From: Sphingobacteriales bacterium
Lineage (GTDB): Bacteria > Bacteroidota > Bacteroidia > Chitinophagales > JADIYW01
Reading direction: 5' to 3'
Assembly: GCA_016699615.1 (NCBI GenBank)
Contig: CP064984.1
Location: 248,001 to 312,000, forward strand
Length of the DNA stretch: 64,000 bases
The position numbers were made by a program, and so were the translations under genes. Under the pieces are notes generated by a model. That model was not told where the DNA came from and did not search any database. It was given only the letters and a program-made list of their open reading frames with translations. Positions 45,664 to 54,938 of the stretch are shown here, in pieces (the stretch's first letter is position 1; each line of letters begins with the position of its first letter).

Positions 45664-46653
45664 ATGAAAGAATACATTAAAATCATAAGACCTATAAATT
45701 TATTATTTATTCTACTAATTTTAATTTTATTTAGATATGCATTTGTGGTGCCAAAATTTTATGAAGTTTATGATTTCATTCCTGCACTCAATACTTTTGA
45801 ATATATACTTTTAATACTAATAACATTACTTACAGCTGCTAGTGGCTATGTCATCAATGATATTTATGACTCTGACATTGACACTATCAACAAGCCAAAT
45901 AAAGTAATTATTGAAAAAACAATTAGTGTAGACAATGCATATAATTTTTATAAATTATTATGTCTTGTAGCAACAATACTTACAATAACATTAGCTGTAC
46001 TTTCCAAAGATCTAAAACTTGCTACATTGCCAATTATCATTTTAGTTGCCTTAAATTTTTATGCACAATATTTCAAAAAGCAATTTTTTATTGGCAATTT
46101 TATCATTGCTATTTTTGCTGCGTTTGTACTATTATTGCCTGCGCTTTACGAAAGTAGTACATTCAACGATGACCAAATCATTACTCAAATACAGAGTGGT
46201 ATTTTTGCGGCTGGATTATGCTATGCTATATTTGCTTTTCTAACTACGCTCCTACGAGAAATTGTAAAAGGCATGCAAGACATAGAAGGTGACTTGCAAT
46301 ATGGATGCAAATCTGTTCCAATTAAATTGGGCATTATAAAAACAAAAATCATCAATACATTTATCATTCTAATTACAATTATCTATTGCATTTCATTTGC
46401 ATTGTATTTTCAAAACATAAAAATTAATTATGTTGTAAAATTCGTTTACATCTTATTAATTTCTCCATTAGTGATTTTACTTATCATAAATTGGTGGGCA
46501 AAATCAAAAAAGCAATATGCTATATATAGCAATGCTATAAAAATATATATGCTAATAGGAATCTGCACCATGTTTTATTTTATATACACATCAGGCACTG
46601 GTTCATATATATTTGTACAATATTTAAGTTTTTTAAATAATATATTAAATTGA
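45664..46653 (+). CDS. UbiA-family prenyltransferase
   Basis: A 329-residue polytopic protein with about nine helices. The first Asp-rich motif is NDIYDSDIDTINKPNK near residue 65 and the second is KGMQDIEGDLQYGCKSVPIK. The family condenses polyprenyl diphosphates with quinone, heme or glycerol-phosphate acceptors. The pairing with kdsC and maf genes, and the VINDIYDxxID form, recalls the geranylgeranylglycerol-phosphate synthase-like members annotated in Bacteroidota. The acceptor is not certain. Intact. Confidence 0.85.
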   Translation: MKEYIKIIRPINLLFILLILILFRYAFVVPKFYEVYDFIPALNTFEYILLILITLLTAASGYVINDIYDSDIDTINKPNKVIIEKTISVDNAYNFYKLLCLVATILTITLAVLSKDLKLATLPIIILVALNFYAQYFKKQFFIGNFIIAIFAAFVLLLPALYESSTFNDDQIITQIQSGIFAAGLCYAIFAFLTTLLREIVKGMQDIEGDLQYGCKSVPIKLGIIKTKIINTFIILITIIYCISFALYFQNIKINYVVKFVYILLISPLVILLIINWWAKSKKQYAIYSNAIKIYMLIGICTMFYFIYTSGTGSYIFVQYLSFLNNILN

Positions 46654-47213
46654 AAACAAAGATTATACTTGGTTCACAATCTCCACGTAGATTAGAAATA
46701 CTAGAAGACGCAGGATTTGAAGTAGAAATTATTAAACCAAAAGTTGCTGAATCATTTCCATCTTCATTAGAATTAAGAGAAATTCCAGTGTATTTATCAA
46801 AGCTTAAAATGTATGACATCAATAGCTTTTTAGGCAATGATGATGAGTTTATTATTACTGCAGATACCTTAATCATATTTAATAATAGATTGGTAGGAAA
46901 ACCTAAGAACATAGACCATGCTATTAAATTACTTACACACCTAAACAACAATACACACGAAGTAATAACTGGCGTTACAATTAGAAAAAGCAATAAACAA
47001 GTATCTTTTTTAGAAACTACTAAAGTTTACTTTAAGAATTTAAAAGAATCTGAGATATTGCATTTTGTACAAAATAATGAAGTTTTGGATAAAGCAGGTG
47101 CTTACAATATTCAAGAATATATTGGTGTAGAAAAATTTGAAGGCGACTATACAAATGTAGTTGGGTTACCTATTAAGAAAGTTATTTCTACAATTGAAAA
47201 TTGGTACAACTAA
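46650..47213 (+). CDS. maf: Maf-family nucleotide pyrophosphatase
   Basis: A 187-residue protein with the Maf signature KIILGSQSPRRLEILEDAGF at the N-terminus, and ITADTLIIFNNRLVGKP with the catalytic Asp region. Maf proteins hydrolyse dTTP/UTP or modified NTPs. The apparent start is TTG overlapping the previous gene's TGA (TTGA), so translation is coupled. A missed ATG upstream is not apparent. Intact. Confidence 0.9.
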   Translation: MKTKIILGSQSPRRLEILEDAGFEVEIIKPKVAESFPSSLELREIPVYLSKLKMYDINSFLGNDDEFIITADTLIIFNNRLVGKPKNIDHAIKLLTHLNNNTHEVITGVTIRKSNKQVSFLETTKVYFKNLKESEILHFVQNNEVLDKAGAYNIQEYIGVEKFEGDYTNVVGLPIKKVISTIENWYN

Positions 47214-48198
47214 CTAAACATTAGGTTGCAACCACGCACATCACTATTATCTAGTCTTCCTAAAATTTCAAAAGATTCATCACCATGCACAATACCTATA
47301 TCTTGTGTTGATATAAATGAGCAACTGTATAAATTGCATAAATCTATCACGTTGATTACGCCACGTTTATTATTACTTATTATTTCCTTTGGATTATAAA
47401 TATCTCTACAAAAACACGCATAGTATTGCTACAAGTATATTTTCCATCTTTTAATGAATATGCTTGAGACAATAATTCTGTCATACCATATTCTGCACCA
47501 ACTGCATTTATTTTAAATGATTGATTTAAGGTTGCATGCACTTCTTCTCTTGTCAACTCCTTTCTTTTACCTTTCATGCCACCAGTTTCTATAATAATAC
47601 AATCTGATAAATTTTGAGGAAAAGCAGCAGCAAAATCTAATAGAGCATATGTAACACCAAATAAAATTGTTTTTCTATTACTTTGTTTTGCATTTTGCAA
47701 TAATTGATTTAATGCATCAAAATCATGAAGGAAAAAACCAGAAAACGCTGAATTGGATTGTTGCATTAAATACTCTACCATAAATACTAAAGAAGAATGC
47801 TGACGTTCTAAATAGTTTGGCAATAATGCAATAATGTTGTAATCTGAAGGTGCGCCAAAAAATTGAGTAAATCCATTTACAAAACTTTCGATGTACAAAT
47901 CTATATCATAGATAAAATGTTTTGCTTGTATAGTTTGTGTTGTACCACTGCTTTCAAAAAATAGATTTGGTTCTGTTGGTGCAATATATATTTTATGTGA
48001 TTTAAACAACTGAATTGGCAAAAATGGAATATCATGTACATGATTAATTTCATTAATGTTAATCTTGCTTAAATCAATAAATTGACGATAAATATAATTA
48101 TATTTATATTGAAAATGAAATACAGAAAATGCCATTTCATCAAAAGAAAATGAATTAAATATAATTTTTTGTTTTAACTTTATAGCATCATCCAACAT
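47210..48198 (-). CDS. LuxE-like acyl-protein synthetase (frameshifted near the C-terminus)
   Basis: A protein of the acyl-protein synthetase/LuxE group of adenylating enzymes. Strings are IPFLPIQLFKSHKIY, FFESSGTTQTIQAKH (AMP-binding loop), IIETGGMKGKRKELTREEVH and GAEYGMTELLSQAYS. At the run 47410-47414 the frame changes; the other frame supplies the expected ending ISTQDIGIVHGDESFEILG and LDNSDVRGCNLMFS with a stop at 47210. Restored length is about 329 aa. The start is taken at ATG 48198, overlapping the divergent lipoprotein's ATG in a shared CATG. Often found with polysaccharide or fatty-acyl genes; role unknown. Confidence 0.75.
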
Positions 48199-48733
48199 GA
48201 ACACAAAAATAAACAATAAAAATATTCTATGTATTATGCTTGTTGTAACATTACTGTTTACATCATGCTTTAAAGAACCAAACTATTCAAATGTTCCAAC
48301 CTTAAAATACCAAAAACACGATGTAACAAACAGTACTTTTGATGTAAATAATCCACAAGAAAGTTATATTTATGTAGAATACACAGATGGTGACGCTGAT
48401 TTAGGATTATTACAAATAGATACTGTGATTGGTGGAAGAGATACTACAATTGCTAGAGCAGGAAAACTCTATTATAATTTTCCAAAATATGGAAATATTG
48501 CAATATATAACTCATTTACTTTCCCAGAAATTGCAGAAGTCAGCGGGCTATTACCAAAGACTGGAGTTCTTAGACTAAAAATGTCTGGTTTATTAGATGC
48601 ATCATTCCCAGGATTTAGTCCAGTAAGTGAGAAAACAGTTGATACTTTAAGCTTAAAAATTTGGATAACAGATATAGCAGGAAATGTTAGCAATACGATA
48701 ACTACGCCAGAATTTATTATTAAAATTAGATAA
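48197..48733 (+). CDS. Hypothetical lipoprotein, 178 aa
   Basis: A lipoprotein signal peptide is present with lipobox LLFTSC at about residue 24. The mature part has aspartate-rich beta segments (YVEYTDGDADLGL) and ends LKIWITDIAGNVSNTITTPE, resembling a single Ig-like or cadherin-like domain. No precise family. Divergent from the LuxE-like gene with overlapping start codons. Intact. Confidence 0.75.
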   Translation: MNTKINNKNILCIMLVVTLLFTSCFKEPNYSNVPTLKYQKHDVTNSTFDVNNPQESYIYVEYTDGDADLGLLQIDTVIGGRDTTIARAGKLYYNFPKYGNIAIYNSFTFPEIAEVSGLLPKTGVLRLKMSGLLDASFPGFSPVSEKTVDTLSLKIWITDIAGNVSNTITTPEFIIKIR

Positions 48734-48743
48734 TTTTATTTCA

Positions 48744-48998
48744 TTGAGAATACTTGGGCAAATATACCATCCAATATTAAAGATTACTGTAATGGTAATG
48801 AATGATAAGTTGGTCTTAAAAGTAGAATTTGATTTACTAGAACAAGTTTATAAAATTAGGACTAGTGAGGAAATTTCTACACTTGAGCATATTGAAAAAT
48901 TAGTTGACGAACAATTTTTACAACAATGTATAGAACGTTTTAAGCAAATGCATCAAGATCTATATTTGAGCTATGAGCGAAATATAAAACAAGACTAA
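48744..48998 (+). CDS. Small hypothetical cytoplasmic protein, 84 aa
   Basis: Starts at TTG 48744 (or ATG inside, MVMNDKLVLKVEFDLL) 10 bp after the lipoprotein stop. The product has a beta-strand start and two helices rich in charged residues (EQVYKIRTSEEISTLEHIEK). No family recognised. Its end overlaps the stop of the convergent oxidoreductase by a few bases. Confidence 0.55.
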   Translation: MRILGQIYHPILKITVMVMNDKLVLKVEFDLLEQVYKIRTSEEISTLEHIEKLVDEQFLQQCIERFKQMHQDLYLSYERNIKQD

Positions 48999-50297
48999 AC
49001 TTTTACCATTGTATTAGATATAATATCTTGAGTAGTTAGTTTAGGTAGATTGTCAATATATTTTTTTACGTTAGTAGCTGTTTCTCTACCACTTCTTAGT
49101 GCAGCTTCCATAGAACCTATAGATAATGCATCGCCTGCATAAAATAGATTATCTTCTACATTGCATTGTAAATTTCACATCATCTAAAATTGGCTTAAAT
49201 GGCATAGCATATTTTATATGATATGTTTTAATATGATTCCAATCTTTTACTTGAAGACCATACCAACTTGTTAATTCTAACATGGCTTCTGCTACAAGTT
49301 CATCATCATCTAAATCGTGCTCTTTTATAATATTTACAGCAATTAAATGCTTACCTTTTGGTGCATAGCTTTCATGAAGTGTAGTTGGCACAAATACATG
49401 ATTAACCAGACCTTCGTTATTTGCATTAACCATCAAAATTGGTTTTGATGCTGGTGCTCTATCAGACTCAAAATACAAAGTACTTACATGTGTGCTTTCT
49501 GTACTTATTTGTACATTTGGGAATATATTTTTTGCGTCAATGGCATTAGTTGCAATAATAACTGCTTTTGCTTTCAGTATATTTCCATTTGTAAACTCAA
49601 CACCATCTTTTGTAATTCTTTTTACTTTAGATTTTAAACAAATAGATGCTGGTTGTAGTTGTTTGGCAATGGTTTCTGCAATGCTTCCAATGCCATTTTC
49701 TGGTAGCGCTACATGGTCATTAAATAATGATTTTAGATATAGCAATGATAGCTTTGAAGATGATTGTAAATTCCTGTCAAAAATAGTTGAAGACACAACA
49801 GGACGAATAATGGAATCTATTGTTTGATTAGTAAATCCAATATTCTTAAAATATTGGTATGTAGATATATCTTTTTGTTTGGTAATAGTAGAGTAAGAGA
49901 ATGTTTTTAGTTTCATATTAAAACCAAATAACTTCAGCTTATCTTTCATTGATGTATTGTTTGCAAAAAGCGTAGAGAACAAATCATTTGCCTTAAACAA
50001 TGGATTTGAGTATAGTAAAAAATCGTTTTGGTATCTGAACAAATATCCTGGGTAAATGTTTTTTAAACCCAAAGTATTTATATTGATAATCTTTGATAAT
50101 TCTGTTGTTGAATGATGGTAAAAATGCGTGCCTCTATCCAACACAAAACCATTAACAATATCTGTTTTTGCTCTTCCACCAATTCTACTAGATACATCAA
50201 ACAGTTTTGCAGACAAGCCACATTTTTGCAAATAGTATGTTGCAGAAAGTCCGGTAAAACCTCCACCAATTACAATGACATCTATTGGGTTATGCAT
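48995..50297 (-). CDS. FAD/NAD(P)-binding amine oxidase-like protein (frameshifted C-terminus)
   Basis: The N-terminus VIVIGGGFTGLSATYYLQK is an FAD-binding Rossmann motif, followed by SSRIGGRAKTDIVNGFVLDR as in phytoene desaturase or amine oxidase relatives. The first frame ends at 49149. A shift at about 49161-49171 restores NVEDNLFYAGDALSIGSMEA and a stop at 48995; this is the conserved C-terminal FAD-contact region. Restored length is about 433 aa. Substrate unknown. Not exported. Confidence 0.78.
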
Positions 50298-50419
50298 CTC
50301 TGCAAATCTAAAGAATATTCATATTAAACGAATCAATGGAAAGTTATGAATTTATTATCAGAACATTACACCAAAATAATATTATAAATATTTTAACATA
50401 TTAGAAAAACAGTTCATCA

Positions 50420-51514
50420 TTATAAGTTAAATATCACAGCATTTGGTCCTATGCCTACACGCAAAGAATCCATTAATTTTCCTGAAGCATCAAATCTAAA
50501 TACAAAGCCATTTGAAGAGAAATTTGGTGCGTAAGTTGCGTATACTTGTCCATTGTAAGGATGTGCATTTATACCATAAAATTTTCTTCCACTTGTAAAA
50601 ATTGTTGGTGATAATGTAGATGCATTGATTGGCAAACTATACACAGTTTCATCTATGTTATAATAAATTGTTTGTCCATTATTTCCAATAGTAAGATTGC
50701 CTGTATAGCTTTCAGAGCCAGTTGCAATAATTCTAAAAGACTTATCAATTGTATTATTTGTTGTATTGATTTTTACTAATCTAGCTGGTGTAAGTTTATC
50801 AATATTTGGCCAATTTGAGTAGTTTGATTGTCCATTGCACAATACCCAAATATTTCCATTTGCATCTTTCACCATTTTAGTTGGAATATCGCCAATTGTT
50901 ATTTTTTGCACTTCAGTTTCTGTTGTTAAGTTGATGATAGATATTGTGCTATCAACACCATAACCACCACTATTTGCAACATATAAATAGTTATTATGAA
51001 TTTGCATTTGCTCTGGGCCATTTCCTACATTGATTGTTTTAACAATTGATTTTGTAGTAGGATTGATAACTAAAACTGTGCCTTCTCCACTTCCATTAGA
51101 AACATATACTCTTGATGTATCTACAGCTACTGAATATCTTGGATAGGTAATGTTTGTGGCATCAATAATAGTACCTATGTTTCTAAAACTTCTTGCGTCT
51201 ACAATCTCTATTTTTCTTGAATTGTTTAATACGCAAATACCTTTAGTACCTACAATATAATAGGATTGAAATACATCACCTAGTGCAACACCACCATTGA
51301 TTGTTCCATAGATATTATTAAAAAGTTCTCCTTCTCTACTAATAAAACTTGCTGTAGCATTTGGCGTTCCAAAGTTTCCTTCGTTCACAACAATTGCAGA
51401 GCCACTTTCTAAATATGTGCCATCATATTTTGTAGTTGTTTCTTCTTTTTGACAAGACATTATTTGAAATATTACCAATACTGCAATGAATAATTTTTGA
51501 ATGTTTTTTCTCAT
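50420..51514 (-). CDS. YncE/DUF5074-like beta-propeller lipoprotein
   Basis: A 364-residue protein with lipoprotein signal peptide (lipobox IMSC at about residue 20). The body is a seven-bladed propeller of NHL/YncE type with repeats such as GTVLVINPTTKSIVKTINVG and STISIINLTTETEVQKITIG. It is the second gene of a cobalamin-riboswitch-controlled transcript, 11 bp behind a TonB-dependent receptor. I infer a surface role in corrinoid capture. Intact. Confidence 0.8.
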   Translation of the reverse strand: MRKNIQKLFIAVLVIFQIMSCQKEETTTKYDGTYLESGSAIVVNEGNFGTPNATASFISREGELFNNIYGTINGGVALGDVFQSYYIVGTKGICVLNNSRKIEIVDARSFRNIGTIIDATNITYPRYSVAVDTSRVYVSNGSGEGTVLVINPTTKSIVKTINVGNGPEQMQIHNNYLYVANSGGYGVDSTISIINLTTETEVQKITIGDIPTKMVKDANGNIWVLCNGQSNYSNWPNIDKLTPARLVKINTTNNTIDKSFRIIATGSESYTGNLTIGNNGQTIYYNIDETVYSLPINASTLSPTIFTSGRKFYGINAHPYNGQVYATYAPNFSSNGFVFRFDASGKLMDSLRVGIGPNAVIFNL

Positions 51515-51525
51515 GTTTAAAAAAT

Positions 51526-53442
51526 TTATTTTGAATAATTAATTTGAAATGTGATTTTATAGTTTCGCATTGGCTGTGCGTAGCTAATTATGCTTTCGTA
51601 TGCTGTGTTTATTAGGTTGTTGATTTGGAAAATAAATTGTGTTTGTAATTTTTTAAAGTCTAATTTATAAGCAATTATACAATCAATTATGTGATAGGCA
51701 GGCAATTGAAAGCTTTTAGAATTTTCATCATCTGTAAATCTTTTTCCATTGTAACTATAGTTCAATCCAATTGAAAAATATCTCTCTTCTAAAGACAAAT
51801 TTGCTTTTAATTGATGCATAGGTTTGTATCGCATAATTTTGCCAATAGTATATTCTGTTACATCTTTTAATATAGTTGATTTATTAAATGCATATTGAAT
51901 TGTAGAATTTAGTTTTAGTTTTTGTGCAATTCTAATGTTTTGTTGCACACTCGACTCAAAGCCTACATGTTGTGTATTTTTTATATTTTTTGGTTGCCAA
52001 AATATGCCTGTAAATGGTATCCATGCTATATTGTCTTTTATTCTTGTATAGTAAGAAGCATTATTCCAAATAATTTGATATTTACTGTTTTTAGAAATTT
52101 TGTTTAAAGAAATATTCATTTCTATGGTGTAGCCTTTTTCTGGAAGCAAATCAGGATTTCCCCCAACTGGCCAATATTTATCATTAAAATCTGGTAATCT
52201 AAATTTGTCTGCGTAGTTTAGATTTAATTGCAATACATTGTTCTTTGAAGTATATGTAATATTTACACCAAACAATGGTCTTATATATTGTTTTCCATAT
52301 ATTTCTTGTCTTACTGTAGCATTTAATGATAGTTGTTTATAGAAATACTTAAATCCAAAAAAAAATGAAGTTCTATGTTCTTGTTGGATTTTTGAATATT
52401 CACTCACTTTAGCTCTAAAAAAATTATAATCTAACCCAGCATCAATCGTAATATCTTTTTCAAAATAATATCTATAATTCAAGCTGTTTGTAATGTTGCT
52501 TAGTTTGTATGATGTATTGATTTGCTGCGTTTCATCTTTATAGTTTTGCTTATCGTATATTGCTGACAATCTATTATATAAACTACTTTTTTTAAATACT
52601 TTTTTGTACAATACATAATTTTTCGCTGTAAAATCTTTTTGATATTTATCGCTTTGTAAACTTCCACCCATTGATGCTGGAATTTCTTTATCTTTTTTTT
52701 GTATCCAGCTACCAAAATGAATTTGCTGTTGTTTTGCTAATTTTATATACAAATAATTTTGTGTTATCCAATTTTGAAATGCATTGTGTTCTATTGTTCT
52801 GATTGGTTTTGATAGTAGATACACATCTTTGAAAGTAAAATTATTTTCTGCTTTTTGAAAAGCATTATTTGTCTGAAATTGTATTTTATGATTTCCAACT
52901 TCTATTTCTTGTGTAATGTGATGTTGTTGAAAACTACCAAATGAGTAACGTGTACTTGTAGAGATTTTATTATTCCAATTTGGTTCATTAGCAATAAGTA
53001 TACTTCCGCCAAAGGTTCCGCTTCCATAAATTGAACTTGCACCATTTGTAACAACAGAAATTTTATTTGTAGCTTGTATTGGTATTAGTGATACATCTGT
53101 ACTACCTAATGTTGATGAACGTATATTTATTCCATTCCAAAAAATTGCTGTTTGGTCGTCTGCTGTGCCACGCATAGAAATTGTATTGCTTGCACCGAGC
53201 CCATAATTATTTACATAGATATTCGTGCTATTTTGCAATAGTTCAGACAAATTATTATTACCATAGATTGATTTACTAAAACTATCTAATAGATAAGTAT
53301 TTTGTCTTGGCAATTGATAAAACTGTTCTCTTATTGCATAGATTTCTACGTTATTTATAGATACTGTATCTGCAAACATTGGTGCAAAAAACATTTGTAT
53401 TAATACAAACGCAATAAGATATGTATATTTATTACACTTCAT
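51526..53442 (-). CDS. TonB-dependent outer-membrane receptor, probable corrinoid uptake (BtuB-like)
   Basis: A 638-residue receptor with a signal peptide (to about residue 24, MFADTVS). The plug domain includes LLQNSTNIYVNNYGLGASNTISMRGTADDQTA-type strings (NTISMRGTADDQTAIFWNGI) and VTNGASSIYGSGTFGGSI. The C-terminus is a 22-strand barrel ending YKITFQINYSK. It lies directly behind a cobalamin riboswitch, the main evidence for a corrinoid substrate. Followed by the propeller lipoprotein gene. Intact. Confidence 0.88.
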   Translation of the reverse strand: MKCNKYTYLIAFVLIQMFFAPMFADTVSINNVEIYAIREQFYQLPRQNTYLLDSFSKSIYGNNNLSELLQNSTNIYVNNYGLGASNTISMRGTADDQTAIFWNGINIRSSTLGSTDVSLIPIQATNKISVVTNGASSIYGSGTFGGSILIANEPNWNNKISTSTRYSFGSFQQHHITQEIEVGNHKIQFQTNNAFQKAENNFTFKDVYLLSKPIRTIEHNAFQNWITQNYLYIKLAKQQQIHFGSWIQKKDKEIPASMGGSLQSDKYQKDFTAKNYVLYKKVFKKSSLYNRLSAIYDKQNYKDETQQINTSYKLSNITNSLNYRYYFEKDITIDAGLDYNFFRAKVSEYSKIQQEHRTSFFFGFKYFYKQLSLNATVRQEIYGKQYIRPLFGVNITYTSKNNVLQLNLNYADKFRLPDFNDKYWPVGGNPDLLPEKGYTIEMNISLNKISKNSKYQIIWNNASYYTRIKDNIAWIPFTGIFWQPKNIKNTQHVGFESSVQQNIRIAQKLKLNSTIQYAFNKSTILKDVTEYTIGKIMRYKPMHQLKANLSLEERYFSIGLNYSYNGKRFTDDENSKSFQLPAYHIIDCIIAYKLDFKKLQTQFIFQINNLINTAYESIISYAQPMRNYKITFQINYSK

Positions 53443-53488
53443 ACCAAATAAATACTTCCTCAGCGTATTGTTTAAGTTGTTTTATTTT

Positions 53489-53655
53489 GGCAGGTCTTCT
53501 GACTTACACTTTTACTGAACCTTCCCGTTTTCACAGTGGTTGTAGCACTCAGTACTTTATAAATTATTATTTACAAAGTGTGTTTACAGCAGCTGGGACT
53601 GTACAAGACTTTCACTTGTTTCCCTTTTAATTCATTAAAAACCAAACCTTGAGCA
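53489..53655 (-). promoter_or_regulatory. Cobalamin riboswitch
   Basis: On the minus strand the leader contains AAAAGGGAAACAAGTGAAAG, CTTGTACAGTCCCAGCTGCT, CCACTGTGAAAACGGGAAGG and AGTCAGAAGACCTGCC in the order and spacing of the B12 element. It lies about 47 bp upstream of the TonB receptor start. Binding of adenosyl- or other cobalamin should reduce expression of the receptor operon. Confidence 0.92.
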
Positions 53656-53663
53656 ACTATAAA

Positions 53664-53697
53664 AAAATGCACCAACAAAGTGGTGCATTTTAAAATT
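53664..53697 (-). terminator. Intrinsic terminator behind mscL
   Basis: AAAATGCACCA pairs with TGGTGCATTTT (11-bp stem) with A/T runs on both sides, 18 bp beyond the mscL stop and just upstream of the riboswitch. It insulates the B12 operon from mscL and could act on both strands. Confidence 0.85.
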
Positions 53698-53714
53698 TTT
53701 ATTATTTAATCTAC

Positions 53715-54137
53715 TTATTTTTTTAGTAAATCTCTAATTTCGCCTAATAATACTTCTTCATTACTTGGTGCAGCTGGTTCTGCTGGTGCAGCAGCTTCTT
53801 CTTTTTTCATTTTATTTACTGCCTTAATTACTAAGAACATTACAAATGCAACAACAATAAATGTAATGATTTGTGTGATAAATGCACCATATTTTATAGA
53901 AACTTCATCGACAGCAGCTATAGTACCATCAGCTGATGCTGCTACAGCATCTTTCAGTACAATTTTCATGTCATTAAAATCTACGCCTCCAGTAAGCATA
54001 CCTACTGCTGGCATAACCATACCATCTATAAATGATGAAACAACTTTTCCGAATGCTCCACCCATTACAAAAGCAACAGCCATATCTATTAAGTTGCCTT
54101 TTATTGCAAATTCTTTGAATTCTTTAATCATACTCAT
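53715..54137 (-). CDS. mscL: Large-conductance mechanosensitive channel
   Basis: A 140-residue MscL with the conserved N-terminal EFKEFAIKGNLIDMAVAFVM and GGAFGKVVSSFIDGMVMPAV gate helix, a second membrane helix (ITQIITFIVVAFVMFLVIKA) and a charged C-terminal helix (EEVLLGEIRDLLKK). It releases solutes on hypo-osmotic shock. Intact; 12 bp downstream of the methyltransferase gene. Confidence 0.96.
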   Translation of the reverse strand: MSMIKEFKEFAIKGNLIDMAVAFVMGGAFGKVVSSFIDGMVMPAVGMLTGGVDFNDMKIVLKDAVAASADGTIAAVDEVSIKYGAFITQIITFIVVAFVMFLVIKAVNKMKKEEAAAPAEPAAPSNEEVLLGEIRDLLKK

Positions 54138-54149
54138 ATAATAAATTAT

Positions 54150-54923
54150 TTATTTGTGCAATATTACAAAAAAATCTAAACATTCATCAACATTTTCTGT
54201 TAGATGAAAATCTTCTATTGTAATATCAGAAACTAACTTTGTGTTGTCATTATTCAATTTATTTCTATTCATTCTATTCAAAATATCATATGGTATTTGA
54301 TATAGTTTAAGTGGTAATCTATGTTCTAAATTGAAAATATCAAACTTTTTAAACTTCTGAACTGATAATTTATTCTTTTCGTGATAAGTATAGAATTTTG
54401 AAGAACCATTGATTCCTTTTATCGTATAATTTGTGAATACACTTGAGATAAGTTGATTAAACTCTTGTGGTGTATATTCTCTAATATGCCACGGATTTCT
54501 AGTCAGCGTATTATTTATATTTGGTGTTGATACTAATGCTACGCCACCTGGTTTTAAAATTCTATATATTTCTTTTAAGTATTCTACATCATTTTGAATA
54601 TGCTCAATTACCTGAAAAGAAACTATACTGTCAAATGTATTATCTTCAATTCCTTTAATTGGTGGAATTGTGATATTGATAAATTTTGCATTTGGGTATT
54701 TCTTTTTAATAATTTCTTGTACAGATTGCGTTTTATCGATTGCAGTATAAGATGTTATGTGTTCTTTTAAAACATCAATACCTCTTCCTTCTCCACAGCC
54801 AATTTCTAACATATTACCAGAAATAAATTGTTTGGCTTCTATGTAAGCTCTATATTGTCTGAGATGCACAGGACCGTCTGCTGCTAAATTTGTTGATGTT
54901 ACTTCTGATGAGAATACTGACAT
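54150..54923 (-). CDS. Class I SAM-dependent methyltransferase
   Basis: A 257-residue protein with the SAM-binding motif MLEIGCGEGRGIDVL (about residue 36), SFQVIEHIQNDVEYLKEIYR and LKPGGVALVSTPN, i.e. a Methyltransf_11 fold. Acceptor unknown; the closest contexts are cell-surface or polyketide modification. Same strand between DUF2723 (15 bp upstream) and mscL. Intact. Confidence 0.85.
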   Translation of the reverse strand: MSVFSSEVTSTNLAADGPVHLRQYRAYIEAKQFISGNMLEIGCGEGRGIDVLKEHITSYTAIDKTQSVQEIIKKKYPNAKFINITIPPIKGIEDNTFDSIVSFQVIEHIQNDVEYLKEIYRILKPGGVALVSTPNINNTLTRNPWHIREYTPQEFNQLISSVFTNYTIKGINGSSKFYTYHEKNKLSVQKFKKFDIFNLEHRLPLKLYQIPYDILNRMNRNKLNNDNTKLVSDITIEDFHLTENVDECLDFFVILHK

Positions 54924-54938
54924 TATGTTGTAATGATA

